Of a stretch of 45,709 bases of DNA, positions 32,501-41,043 are shown piece after piece. The DNA lies in NCBI GenBank assembly GCA_035629935.1, contig DASQLQ010000158.1, positions 1 through 45,709 of the forward strand. The letters are read 5' to 3'. This stretch comes from DASQLQ01 sp035629935 (GTDB lineage Bacteria; Actinomycetota; CADDZG01; WHSQ01). A program made the translations under genes and the position numbers. The notes under the pieces are model-generated. The model saw only the letters and a program-made list of their open reading frames with translations. It searched no databases and had not been told where the DNA came from. The first letter of the stretch is position 1, and each line of letters begins with the position of its first letter.

Positions 32501-33897
32501 AGCGGGACGTCTGGCTGATCGTGCTCATCTTCGTAGCCACTGGATTGCGCATGCTGTGGATCTGGGATCCCAATCAGTTCGTCTTCGACGAGGCCTATTA
32601 CGCGCGGGAAGGCTGCTACTACTTCGAGGCCTCGCCCGAGGAATGCCAGATGGACCGGGTTCCTCCCGAGGTGCACCCGCCGCTCGGGAAATGGCTGATC
32701 GGCGCCGGCGTGAAGCTGATCGGGCTGCAACCGTTCGGCTGGCGCATCTTCCCCGCCCTGGCCGGTGGATTGACGGTCGGCATCCTGTTCTTGATAGGTA
32801 CCGAGATCTTCCGATCGACGCGCGCCGCGGTAACGGCAGCAACCGTCCTTGCCCTCGATCCCTTGCACTTCGTGCAAGCGCGTGTCGCGATGCTCGACAT
32901 ATTCATTCCCTTCTTCGGACTGTTGGCGCTGTGGTGCGCGTTGAAAGACCGGGGCCCAGAGCCCGATCCCCCGCACGGATGGTGGCGACCATGGCGACTG
33001 GGCGCGGGCATAGCGGGAGGTGCTGCACTCGCGACCAAGTGGCCTGGACTGTTCATCCTTGCCTTCGTAGTCCTGTTCACACTGATCCAAGACCTGCGCC
33101 GGCGCGAAGGGCCTCGTCTCAGAGCCCTGCCCTCGCTCGCGCTTTATTTCGTTGCAGTGCCTATCGCCGTCTACCTGGCGAGCTACATCGGCCGTGTCGA
33201 CGGCACGGTGTTTGCTCTCCCGTGGCTGGACGGATCGTGGTTCCGGGCGTTCTGGGACCAGCAGGTCTACATGCTGACGACGCTCGCCAACCTGACCCAG
33301 GCCCACTCGTACCAATCTCCTGCGTGGTCGTGGCCCTTGATCCAGCGTCCCGTCGCGTACTTCTTCTGCGTGGGGTCTCGCTGCAAGCCGGGCGTGGACT
33401 CGGGCGTCTACCAACAGATCATGGCAGTCGGCAACCCGTTCGTCTGGTGGCCGGGACTATTGCTGGTGCTTGCCGCGGTGGTAGCCGTGATCCGCACGCG
33501 GGGGAAGGACCTGGCTGCGTTGATCGCGGGGATCGGTTTCCTCTTCACGTTCGTTCCCTGGTTGCCGTCCTACTCGCCCCGGGCAACAACGTATTTCTTC
33601 TACTTCCTGCCGAGCGTCCCGTTCATCGCGCTCGCCATCGGCCGTGCGGTGGACAGGGTGTCGCGGCCGAGACTCCGGTTAGTCGCCACGGCGGCCACCC
33701 TTGCTGTGGTTGCCGGATCGTTCGCGTTCTATTTCCCGATGTTGACGAAACGCTCACTGACGGACGATGCGTGGCGCACTCGGATCGCGGTCTTCGACAA
33801 CTGCGACCGGCCCGACCCCGTCGTTCGTCGGCCGAAGCACGGGGACGAGGAAACCGTTCGCAAGCACCACCCGCAGGATGGTTGGTGCTGGATCTGA
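32497..33897 (+). CDS. PMT-family protein O-mannosyltransferase-like membrane enzyme (GT39)
   Basis: 466 residues from the ATG at 32497, coupled to the sigma factor stop. About ten membrane helices. The first loop has FVFDEAYYAREGCYYFE with the catalytic-type D-E, and the family HPPLGKWLIG motif follows. TKWPGLF and YSPRATTYFFYFLPSVPFI fit the C-terminal PMT four-helix domain. These enzymes move mannose from polyprenyl-phosphate-mannose to Ser/Thr of proteins during Sec export. Candidate acceptors are the secreted proteins encoded nearby, but this is untested. Confidence 0.88.
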   Translation: MKRDVWLIVLIFVATGLRMLWIWDPNQFVFDEAYYAREGCYYFEASPEECQMDRVPPEVHPPLGKWLIGAGVKLIGLQPFGWRIFPALAGGLTVGILFLIGTEIFRSTRAAVTAATVLALDPLHFVQARVAMLDIFIPFFGLLALWCALKDRGPEPDPPHGWWRPWRLGAGIAGGAALATKWPGLFILAFVVLFTLIQDLRRREGPRLRALPSLALYFVAVPIAVYLASYIGRVDGTVFALPWLDGSWFRAFWDQQVYMLTTLANLTQAHSYQSPAWSWPLIQRPVAYFFCVGSRCKPGVDSGVYQQIMAVGNPFVWWPGLLLVLAAVVAVIRTRGKDLAALIAGIGFLFTFVPWLPSYSPRATTYFFYFLPSVPFIALAIGRAVDRVSRPRLRLVATAATLAVVAGSFAFYFPMLTKRSLTDDAWRTRIAVFDNCDRPDPVVRRPKHGDEETVRKHHPQDGWCWI

Positions 33898-33904
33898 CCT
33901 GAAG

Positions 33905-35842
33905 CTAGATGCGAGCCCGGCGAAGCGACCTACGCCCGCCGACGATCGGAAGCTTGATCTTGCTCGAGCCGAGTTGAACGGTGATGTTGGCTTGCGATTC
34001 GTCGGGGATGGTCCAACTGGCGTCCGAACCCGCGATCACGATCGCCAGTTGGTGCTTCTTTTTGAAAACGTAGTCCTCAGCGAAGATCTCCCACTTGAAC
34101 GTGTACACCTCGCCCGGGATCAACGTCTCGCTCTGGCGGAGCGACTGATGGTGCTTGGCGTCCAACCAACCACGACTAACGATCTCGTACGGAGCCTGGT
34201 GAGTCCGCTCCTTAACGACGATGTAGCAGGCGTCGTCCGCCTCTGTGGACTCGCCGTGGCAAGACTCTTCGTTGGTGTTCTGAACGCCCTCGCCGGCACC
34301 CTCATGGTCGATACGCGTCGACGTCCCATAGTCCACGAGGAGCGCCGTGAAGTTCGTGTCGACCTGGTCGACAGAAGCGCGCATGTTGACCTTGATGCGG
34401 CCGCTCAGGCGAACCGAGCGACGTAGTCTCTTGGTGAGGAACAGCAACCGGTTGGCGCCGGCCACTTTCGGATCGGCGACCATCTGAGATTCCTCTTGTT
34501 GAGAGTCGTCGGCGAACGAAGCTTCCGCCGGTTTGGGCTGCCGGAGGCGCAGCTTGCCCGGTTGGGGTTCCTTCTTGCCCGGAGCGAAGAACAGCGGCAC
34601 TTTCCGAGCCTTGGCATCCGGCCACGTCTTGTAGGTCTTCCACTTGTAGGACGCTCGTTCGATGTCCGCCATCGGTTGGTTCATGATCCCGTTGTCGATG
34701 TCGTGCAACCAGTGATCGAACCAGCGGTGCAGAGTTTCGACCCATTTCTCTCGGCGGTAATCGAACGGGTCGACGTGCCCCGTTCCTCCCAGCCATATCT
34801 TGCGAGGCACGTCGCGCTTTGCCAGCGCACTCCACCACTGGGCATAGTTGTTCGGTTTGACGTTCCAATCGTTTAGACCGTGGACGATGAACACGCTGGC
34901 CTTCACCTTGTCGACGTCCTTCAAGTAGTCACGCTCATCCCAGAACTCGTTGTAATCACCGCGCGGATCTGCCGCGCTGGAGGCGATCTCACCCCCCTTG
35001 GCCGAGCAGGTCGAGTTCTCTGTGAAAGTGGACTTCACCCATCCCGCTCCGCGTTCTTCGTCGTCACCGGGGGTCTGGTCGATCACGAAAACGAAGAGAC
35101 CGGGGGTGGTGTAGGCGTTCACATACTGAACGCCGTTATTCAGGTGATAGTCGTACCAGCGGTCTATGGCCCCGATAGGCACGATCGTCTCGAGACCTTC
35201 CACGCCGGTTGAGGCTGCCCCGTTGGCGACAGAGCCGTCGTAAGACTTTCCGATCATCCCTACCTGGCCGGTTGACCAGTCGGCATCGACCTCCTCACCG
35301 GCGGCCGTGAACGCTTTCCCCCGACCGTTTAGCCAGTCGATCGTTGCCTTTGCGGCGAGTTCTTCGTCGTCGGCACCGAGAACCATGCACCCTTCGGAAT
35401 TACGGGTGCCCGGCATGTCCTGAGCGATGAAGGCGTAGCCACGCGGGACGAAGTAGTTGTCGTAGAAGAGAGGAAAGAAATCCGGGCTGAAGTCGCCGTC
35501 CTCCTCGTTCTTGATCTCGGCCTCGTTGCCGCGGCCCTGTGCTTGGTAGTAGGGGCTCTGTTCGAAGATCACAGGCACTTTGAGATCGGCGTCTGATTCC
35601 TTCGGTCGGATGATGTCCGTGGCTATGAGGTCCAACTGGGTGTCGTCATCCCCGTCTACCGACGACTGGACGTAGACCGTTTCGCGGATCGCATCCTCGT
35701 ATGAGAAGGCGGGCTGGGTCACGCCCTTCTGGACGGTGATCCCCGTGCGGCCACCGTTCGGCCCCGCCTCACCCGCGGGGGCCGCGGCCGCCGTCGACAA
35801 CATCGAGATCACGATGAGAGTCAGCCCCAGCGCCCGCCGCAT
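33905..35842 (-). CDS. secreted CocE/X-Pro dipeptidyl-peptidase-type hydrolase
   Basis: 645 residues. Signal peptide about 1-25 (LGLTLIVISMLSTAAA). Alpha/beta-hydrolase domain with nucleophile S200 in GMIGKSYDGS, the later Asp in HGLNDWNV and the His in GGTGHVDPF. The C-terminal third (about 440-645) is the X-Pro-dipeptidyl-peptidase-type jelly roll (VRLSGRIKVNMR, LIPGEVYTFKWEIF, HQLAIVIAGSD). Hydrolyses amide or ester bonds of small extracellular substrates; exact specificity unclear. Convergent with the mannosyltransferase gene, 7 bp apart. Confidence 0.88.
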   Translation of the reverse strand: MRRALGLTLIVISMLSTAAAAPAGEAGPNGGRTGITVQKGVTQPAFSYEDAIRETVYVQSSVDGDDDTQLDLIATDIIRPKESDADLKVPVIFEQSPYYQAQGRGNEAEIKNEEDGDFSPDFFPLFYDNYFVPRGYAFIAQDMPGTRNSEGCMVLGADDEELAAKATIDWLNGRGKAFTAAGEEVDADWSTGQVGMIGKSYDGSVANGAASTGVEGLETIVPIGAIDRWYDYHLNNGVQYVNAYTTPGLFVFVIDQTPGDDEERGAGWVKSTFTENSTCSAKGGEIASSAADPRGDYNEFWDERDYLKDVDKVKASVFIVHGLNDWNVKPNNYAQWWSALAKRDVPRKIWLGGTGHVDPFDYRREKWVETLHRWFDHWLHDIDNGIMNQPMADIERASYKWKTYKTWPDAKARKVPLFFAPGKKEPQPGKLRLRQPKPAEASFADDSQQEESQMVADPKVAGANRLLFLTKRLRRSVRLSGRIKVNMRASVDQVDTNFTALLVDYGTSTRIDHEGAGEGVQNTNEESCHGESTEADDACYIVVKERTHQAPYEIVSRGWLDAKHHQSLRQSETLIPGEVYTFKWEIFAEDYVFKKKHQLAIVIAGSDASWTIPDESQANITVQLGSSKIKLPIVGGRRSLRRARI

Positions 35843-35882
35843 CGGGCCATCCTACGGGGGACCACCCCTTATCCGGGCCGGG

Positions 35883-36035
35883 CTACCACCAGTTCACGCT
35901 GCCCAGGAGGGCCAGGACCTCCTGGCCCAGGATGGTCACGAGAGCAGCGATGACCGCCGCTATCAGCGATGCGATCAGGGCGTATTCGACGCTGGTGGCA
36001 CCTCGATCCGAGGCGAGGTGACGCAGTCGAGTCAT
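35883..36035 (-). CDS. flp: Flp-type type IVb prepilin
   Basis: A 50-residue frame read from ATG 36035 to TAG at 35883. It carries the class IVb prepilin signature: a short basic leader ending DRG, then ATSVEYALIASLIAAVIAAL with Glu at +5 and Tyr at +6 of the mature form, and an almost wholly hydrophobic body ending GSVNWW. AAGGAGG lies about 11 bases upstream. Prepilin peptidase would cut after Gly12. The rest of a tad assembly locus is not in the window, so this is an orphan or a duplicate pilin gene. Missed easily because of its size. Confidence 0.85.
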   Translation of the reverse strand: MTRLRHLASDRGATSVEYALIASLIAAVIAALVTILGQEVLALLGSVNWW

Positions 36036-36062
36036 GGCCGGCCCGGCCCTCCTTGGGCTCAA

Positions 36063-36084
36063 GTGACTAGTTCGATGTGACTAG
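36063..36084. promoter_or_regulatory. GTGACTAG direct repeat upstream of flp
   Basis: GTGACTAG occurs at 36063-36070 and 36077-36084 (14-bp period), 28-49 bases upstream of the flp start. Possible binding site for a dimeric regulator; weak evidence on its own. Confidence 0.3.
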
Positions 36085-36123
36085 ATATCGGCAACGAGCG
36101 CGGCTTCCTTGAGGCTCGTCATT

Positions 36124-36229
36124 CCGGGGGGTCCGCTCGCGCAAGCGCTCGCTACCAGCCCCCCGAACCCCCCTATCCGGGGGGTCCGCTCGCGCAAGCG
36201 CTCGCTACCAGCCCCCCGAACCCCCCTAT
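36124..36229. repeat. two exact tandem copies of a 53-bp GC-rich repeat
   Basis: Copies at 36124-36176 and 36177-36229 appear identical base for base. Each holds six-G and six-C tracts able to pair, plus a central GCGCAAGCGC dyad, so each copy can fold into a stem-loop. The second copy overlaps the stop of the minus-strand membrane-protein gene (TAG at 36226-36228). Position suggests a repeated terminator or a REP-like element. Not a CRISPR: there are no spacers. Confidence 0.85.
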
Positions 36230-37494
36230 CCGCTGCTCACGACGGGGAGCGAGAGCAGCCACAGGGTGACGATCGTGAACAGGCTCATCAGACCCGTCAG
36301 TGCACTGTGGCTCTTGACGGCCGCAGAGTGTGAGCCCGAGATGCGCATCGCGGTCCGGTGAGCCGCCAGCACTCCGATCACGTGACCTCCAACGATGATC
36401 GCTATCTCCAGGAACCACACGAGCTTCGGCGAGGGCACGTATCCACCGAACAGGTCGAGCCCGAATCGACCGGCTATCTGGATAACGATCTGCGGCAGAC
36501 CCACGATCAACAGCGGGATGTTGTGGGCCAGGAGGTACGCGACGCCGATCGGGATCAGGGACCATCCGAAGCGGCGGGCCAGGGACATGACCGATGATCC
36601 CGGGGACCACCGGCCGGCCAGCCACATCGTTGCGCAGAACGGCAGGAAGAAAGGCAGGCTGAACAGCAGCAGCATGACCGAATCCATCACCACTGTGGGG
36701 ATCGCATCCAACCCCGAGCCGATCAGAAAATCGCCCCATTGGATCGTCTCGCGGACGTTGTCGAGAGTTGTCGACCCGAGAAGGACGAACACGCTTGCGA
36801 ACAGCGCGAGCGACATGGGGCTCTCGTCATCCAGGTCGGCTAGGAATCCTTTGTAGGCGATCCCATCGTCGGTGACGGCCAGCGGAGCCGAACGCCCGGC
36901 GAAGCCGAACAGGATCGAGAGAGGATCGGCCTCCTCCCACGCGTCACCGAACGTGTTCTTGAAGCTGAGAACGTAGAGGGTGTAACCGAGCAACACGGTG
37001 ATGATCGCTATCGGATCGAAACCCTTGCCCGAGACAAGCTCGAACCAGAAGAGGGCGTAGATCGAAAGGGGGCCGAGCCACCAGGGTGGAGCCTTCCGAG
37101 CTCGTCGTGCATCGAGTTGCAGTAGGTCTTGCAAGGTTGCCCAGGGATCGACCCTCCCCCACACGCCTCGGCAGATCGCCTGAATCGTGGTCGTACCGAT
37201 GAGCAAACCCACCCAGAAAAGAAGGGGCGCCACCGTGAATCCGCGTTCGGGATCGAGGATCCCGAACACGAACGTGAGGATGAAACAAACGAGCGCTCCT
37301 GTCCGTAGGACCTCGAGGAGAACATCCGCACCGCCCTTACCGATCAGCACCCGTGGCTCGGTAAGGACCGGACGACGGTCGGCGAACGCCCTCAGAGCGA
37401 AGGACAACAAGACCGTCCCCGCCGCGCCGCCCAGATAAAGGGGCAGGGGCAGGGGCAACTCGTAGACGGATCCGACGCCGTGGGCCAGGATCAC
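36226..37494 (-). CDS. polytopic membrane protein of the copper operon
   Basis: 422 residues from a GTG directly after the upstream stop. About ten to eleven hydrophobic helices, for example YLGGAAGTVLLSFALRAFA near 20-38, FFLPFCATMWLAG and IAIIVGGHVIGVLAAHR. His residues lie close to membrane edges (AHG at the start, GHVIGVLAAHR late). I recall similar proteins labelled fenitrothion hydrolase in databases, but I see no hydrolase motif and would not assign that function. Last gene of a run with CopC, CopD and YcnI-like genes, so a copper or respiratory-assembly role is plausible. Confidence 0.65.
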   Translation of the reverse strand: MILAHGVGSVYELPLPLPLYLGGAAGTVLLSFALRAFADRRPVLTEPRVLIGKGGADVLLEVLRTGALVCFILTFVFGILDPERGFTVAPLLFWVGLLIGTTTIQAICRGVWGRVDPWATLQDLLQLDARRARKAPPWWLGPLSIYALFWFELVSGKGFDPIAIITVLLGYTLYVLSFKNTFGDAWEEADPLSILFGFAGRSAPLAVTDDGIAYKGFLADLDDESPMSLALFASVFVLLGSTTLDNVRETIQWGDFLIGSGLDAIPTVVMDSVMLLLFSLPFFLPFCATMWLAGRWSPGSSVMSLARRFGWSLIPIGVAYLLAHNIPLLIVGLPQIVIQIAGRFGLDLFGGYVPSPKLVWFLEIAIIVGGHVIGVLAAHRTAMRISGSHSAAVKSHSALTGLMSLFTIVTLWLLSLPVVSSG

Positions 37495-37989
37495 CTAGCG
37501 CGCAGTCACCTCGATCGTGTCTTCGACCGGTGGGTCGTAGGAAAGGTGCTGCAGGTCGACATATTCGACTTTGATGGCATGCTCGCCTGGCTTCAGACGC
37601 ACATCGAGGTTGAGTGTGTAAGGCATGTTCACGAGTTGATCGTCAACATAGAGGTGGATGTGCCCTCCCTTCGTTGCCGAGGGGCTACTCGCGAGCTCCC
37701 CACCATCGAGGGTCACGAGTACAGGCACCACCCCGGCGTCGACCAGTGCACCATCGCTCGGCTCCGAGATGCTCACCTTGGCACTCGTAGCGGCGGCTTT
37801 GTTGAGTCGCGGAACGACGACCGCCCCGGCCAGCATGGCGATCCCGACGATCAGGCAGACGACGCCGGTGCGGGCATTGCCCACTTGGGAGGGCCGGAAG
37901 AAATAGGCGGCGACGATGAACCCGAGCCCTAATAGGCCGAGTTCGATCTCGACGCCTCCGGCCCCCCCAACGGTATGGGCGACGATCAT
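37495..37989 (-). CDS. membrane protein with Ig-like domain
   Basis: 164 residues, ATG overlapping the YcnI-like stop (ATGA). Two membrane segments (about 15-31 and 42-62) precede an extracytoplasmic beta domain (about 68-163) containing GGHIHLYVDDQLVNMPYT and KPGEHAIKVEYVDLQHLSYD. The G-H-I-H-L-Y-V-D pattern is reminiscent of DUF4399-type secreted domains. The His residues could bind metal. Translation is tightly linked to the genes on both sides. Function unknown beyond association with the copper genes. Confidence 0.7.
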   Translation of the reverse strand: MIVAHTVGGAGGVEIELGLLGLGFIVAAYFFRPSQVGNARTGVVCLIVGIAMLAGAVVVPRLNKAAATSAKVSISEPSDGALVDAGVVPVLVTLDGGELASSPSATKGGHIHLYVDDQLVNMPYTLNLDVRLKPGEHAIKVEYVDLQHLSYDPPVEDTIEVTAR

Positions 37990-38666
37990 GCGGTCGGCTT
38001 GCTCCGCAGGGAAAGGAACAGCGCGATCAAAGCCACGAGGAGGGCCGCTCCTGCGAGCAACGTTGGAGTGTTGTCCGTCGAGGACGAGTCCTCAGCCGGC
38101 CCTTCGGCAGCATTGAGTGTCTCGAGTTGCGCCTTGATGTCTGCGAGGGCTCCCAGTTGCCCCTGGCCTTCCTCGACGCCCAGCTCGACCCCGTTCACGC
38201 GCGGGGCCGGCTCGTCCGCGTCCGCCGGTCCGATCCAACGAACGACCTCGCCCGACGAGTAGGTCTGGATGGCCTTGAACTCGAGGTCACCGGCCGGAAC
38301 CGGTCCGATCGACACCCCGAACCGAGCGAACTCGCCGGGCTCGATCGATCCGCCCGACCACGTAACGGTGCCCACGCCTTCGGTTACCTCCTCGCCGAAT
38401 GCCTCGATCGGCTCATCGAACTTCACCATCTCAACCCTACGGTCCCAGCCCTCGACATCTTGGAACGATACCGACGGGAGGGGCGGGAACTCGACCTCGA
38501 CCTTCACGGTCGAAGCGTCATCCCGCTCGTTCGGGACCTGGACTACGAACGCCTGGAACCCACCGGCGATCGCTTCGTTCGGTTGCATCGTCACGTGCGC
38601 CAGTGCCGAGCTCATCGGCACCATCAGAGCAAGTGTCGCCGCCGCTGCTACTAGACCTCTCTTCAT
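37986..38666 (-). CDS. YcnI-like (DUF1775) copper-binding protein
   Basis: 226 residues from the ATG at 38666 (AGAGGA upstream); an earlier ATG at 38687 lacks a ribosome site. Signal peptide about 1-23 (LVAAAATLALMVPMSSALA) ends just before HVTM, leaving the conserved N-terminal His that binds Cu(II) in YcnI. The beta domain has FQAFVVQVPNER, VEGWDRRVEM and FARFGVSIGP. A C-terminal membrane helix (about 200-220) anchors it outside the cell. Family members are copper chaperones next to CopCD importers, exactly as here. Confidence 0.9.
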   Translation of the reverse strand: MKRGLVAAAATLALMVPMSSALAHVTMQPNEAIAGGFQAFVVQVPNERDDASTVKVEVEFPPLPSVSFQDVEGWDRRVEMVKFDEPIEAFGEEVTEGVGTVTWSGGSIEPGEFARFGVSIGPVPAGDLEFKAIQTYSSGEVVRWIGPADADEPAPRVNGVELGVEEGQGQLGALADIKAQLETLNAAEGPAEDSSSTDNTPTLLAGAALLVALIALFLSLRSKPTA

Positions 38667-38679
38667 CTTGTTTCCTCTC

Positions 38680-40428
38680 CTATCCATTGACGGTTACTGG
38701 AACTCGGACGCGCAACTCGTCGAAACGAGATATGCGTCCGATGACTTCGAGCGTCCACCGTCCCGGGAGGGATAGCTGCCGCCCTTGCACGACGAAGTGG
38801 CCGGGTGCGAGCTTCCGCCCCCGGCCGTTGATGGGGCCGATGCTCTCTGCCGGCATCGTGAATTGCACGCGCATCTCTTTGATCTCCATCGGGGCGCCGG
38901 ACTCTGTTGTCGCGGTTAGATGCACACTGTTCTCACCGATCTGGTTCGGATCGACCAGCACGTTGAGGCTGCCCTCTCCAAATTCAACGTCGGTGATGAA
39001 CGGCCCCGTTACGCCTGCTGCGACGCGTGCCGGAGCCAGGTTCACCAGGAATGCCGTCACACCGATCACCAGCATTGCCAGCACGACTTCGACGAGCACC
39101 ACGCGCCGCAACACCTGGAGCGGCTTGTGATCGGGCTCGTCATCGGCCGCCGCCTTCTCGATGCGCGGTTTGGCCCATCTGTTGTTGAAACCGCCGAGTG
39201 CAACCAGCGGGATGAAAACTGCCAGCTTCGTTATCAGAGTCAGACCGTAGGTGGTGCCTGTGAAAGCGCGCCACGCTCTTACTTCTACCCACGACTGCCA
39301 CAACCCACTAGCGACGATCGCAATTACGGCGATGACGGCTACGTCCGAATAACGCTTCACGACCGCGGACAAGGCGCGTAGGGAACCGTGCCCGGCGTCC
39401 AGATCAAACGATGGCCAGGCCGCAAAGACGAGGATCGCCAGGCCCCCGATCCACGCACCCGCTGCGGCGAGATGCAGGACGTCAACGGGGACGTTCACTG
39501 CAACCGGATCTGTAGACCCCGCATGACCAGCGAATGCCGTCGCGGCGTAAGCCGCTATCACCAGCGTCGCCATGCCCAGCAGTGCGCCTCGTGACGGCGC
39601 CGCCGACCCGTCGGCCGATCGCTTGTGTGCAACCGCCCACAAGACCCCTCCCGCGAGCAGCACAAGCGCGCGGATGGTCATCACGCGCCCGAACCGCGTG
39701 GTCACCACGTCCCGCAACAGAGCGGGCTGCATAGACTCGGCGAGCCCCAACCCAGCTGCGTGTGCTCCTTGCAGGATCACCGACGCGGCCGTGGCGAACA
39801 CGGCCACGATCCAGGCAACGACCAGGGCTCGGCTCCACCGGCGAACGAACTCCGCATGCGGTGGATCTCCACCAGGCGTGTCGGCGCGCTGCGGCCACAC
39901 GAAGAACATGAATACGAGTGCCCCCGCAAGCACGATGAGGCTCCCATAGCCAAGGATGCGCATCGCCCCGAGGAGCCCTCCGACTAGCGGGTCGCCACCC
40001 ATCTGTCCGCCGAGCACGTCGTCCGCGATCCCCTGCGGCCTGGTGCCCGGGGCCCCCACATGGAACACGAATGCCTCCTGGATCACGTGCGCGTCGGCAG
40101 AGATCACCCTCCAGGTGACCGTGTATGTCCCAGTGTCCAGATCCGGCTCGAGTCCCACCTGCACTGCAGTGGGATCGCCTTCGACATAGTCCACTTCGCC
40201 GTCATCGACTCGGTCTCCGGCTGTGTCGTAAACGCGGATCGCACCGAAAGCAACCTCTATCGGCTCGTTGAAATGCATCACCACGTCAGCCGGCGACGTC
40301 TCGACCACGCTGTCGATCGACGGCTCGGTCGATTCGACGATCGCATGCGCGTAAGCCGGCGCCGCAAGGGCGGCCAGCATCAGGATTGCAAGCGGTATCA
40401 GAACGCGCAGTCGAGGCATCGAGCTCAC
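38680..40428 (-). CDS. CopC-CopD fusion copper protein
   Basis: 582 residues, GTG start at 40428 (ATG at 40419 also possible). Signal peptide ends ...APAYA before HAIVESTEP, giving the CopC N-terminal His; ISADAHVIQEAF holds the second CopC site (D and H). The CopC domain runs to about 125, then eight or so membrane helices of CopD (about 150-465) with FAGHAGSTDP and DVLHLAAAGAWIGG. A periplasmic-type beta domain closes the protein (about 470-582, RVQFTMPAESIG, LPGRWTLEVIGRI), an extension seen in actinobacterial CopCD. Imports or stores copper. Confidence 0.92.
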   Translation of the reverse strand: MSSMPRLRVLIPLAILMLAALAAPAYAHAIVESTEPSIDSVVETSPADVVMHFNEPIEVAFGAIRVYDTAGDRVDDGEVDYVEGDPTAVQVGLEPDLDTGTYTVTWRVISADAHVIQEAFVFHVGAPGTRPQGIADDVLGGQMGGDPLVGGLLGAMRILGYGSLIVLAGALVFMFFVWPQRADTPGGDPPHAEFVRRWSRALVVAWIVAVFATAASVILQGAHAAGLGLAESMQPALLRDVVTTRFGRVMTIRALVLLAGGVLWAVAHKRSADGSAAPSRGALLGMATLVIAAYAATAFAGHAGSTDPVAVNVPVDVLHLAAAGAWIGGLAILVFAAWPSFDLDAGHGSLRALSAVVKRYSDVAVIAVIAIVASGLWQSWVEVRAWRAFTGTTYGLTLITKLAVFIPLVALGGFNNRWAKPRIEKAAADDEPDHKPLQVLRRVVLVEVVLAMLVIGVTAFLVNLAPARVAAGVTGPFITDVEFGEGSLNVLVDPNQIGENSVHLTATTESGAPMEIKEMRVQFTMPAESIGPINGRGRKLAPGHFVVQGRQLSLPGRWTLEVIGRISRFDELRVRVPVTVNG

Positions 40429-40482
40429 TTCAGGTTGGGCGCGCTAACAAACACGCGCAGCCGAGTGGGTGGGATCGGAACG

Positions 40483-41043
40483 TCAGGCCGGAGGGCCCCG
40501 CCACGAAGATCCGCTGCGCGACATCGAAAGCGCAGGAACGAATGCCACCGAGAACGAGCGAGGTATCGATGAGGAGCGAGGATTGGGAAGGTCGTGCGTG
40601 TCCTTCAGCAGCCGAACGACGGCCACGAGACCGGACAAGAGCGCCGTCCCGATGGCAGCGACAACGAGCTGTAGCGCGAGGCCGATAAGCACCGCGGGAG
40701 ATACCAGGAGGTCGCTGAGATTTCCCGACAACAGCCGCTCGATCGCTTCGAGACCGGCGAAGCCCACTAGTTGCAGGATCGATAGGTAAAGGAACGTGAA
40801 GCCAACTGCCCGGACGGTGCCGTTTCGTCGACCGGCATCGATCATCGAGGCACCGAGGGACGCAACCAGACAACCGAATGCAACTGCAACGAAGTAGGGC
40901 CAGTAGGAGTGGCCGGTCGCGCTTAGGAGCTCAGAGTGAGCGTGCGGATCGGGAGCTACGAGCCAGTAAGCGACGGTGTGCGCGCTTGCGATACCGGCAC
41001 ACGCCAGCGCCCCGAGGATGATCCGGGGTCTCCCTGAGCTCAA
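40483..41043 (-). CDS. four-helix membrane protein with His-rich loop, paralogue A
   Basis: 186 residues from a TTG overlapping the CopC-like stop (TTGA). Four hydrophobic helices (about 8-27, 48-66, 82-103, 114-143). The loop after helix 1 has PDPHAHSELLSATGHSYWPY. LQLVGFAGLEAIERLLSG and LLVSPAVLIGLALQLVV match the paralogue at 43350 in order and spacing, and both end near RGPPA. No named family recognised. Position between CopC and CopC/CopD genes suggests metal transfer across the membrane. Confidence 0.78.
   Translation of the reverse strand: MSSGRPRIILGALACAGIASAHTVAYWLVAPDPHAHSELLSATGHSYWPYFVAVAFGCLVASLGASMIDAGRRNGTVRAVGFTFLYLSILQLVGFAGLEAIERLLSGNLSDLLVSPAVLIGLALQLVVAAIGTALLSGLVAVVRLLKDTHDLPNPRSSSIPRSFSVAFVPALSMSRSGSSWRGPPA

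Noticed and set aside
32556..33902. 448-codon plus-strand frame over the mannosyltransferase gene
   Set aside because: Shadow frame, Arg-rich, no motifs; the overlapping frame has the PMT signatures.
36124..36229. CRISPR array
   Set aside because: The two repeats abut directly with no spacers, and no cas genes are present.
36226..37494. Organophosphate (fenitrothion) hydrolase
   Set aside because: Label recalled from automatic annotations only; the sequence shows a polytopic membrane protein without hydrolase motifs.
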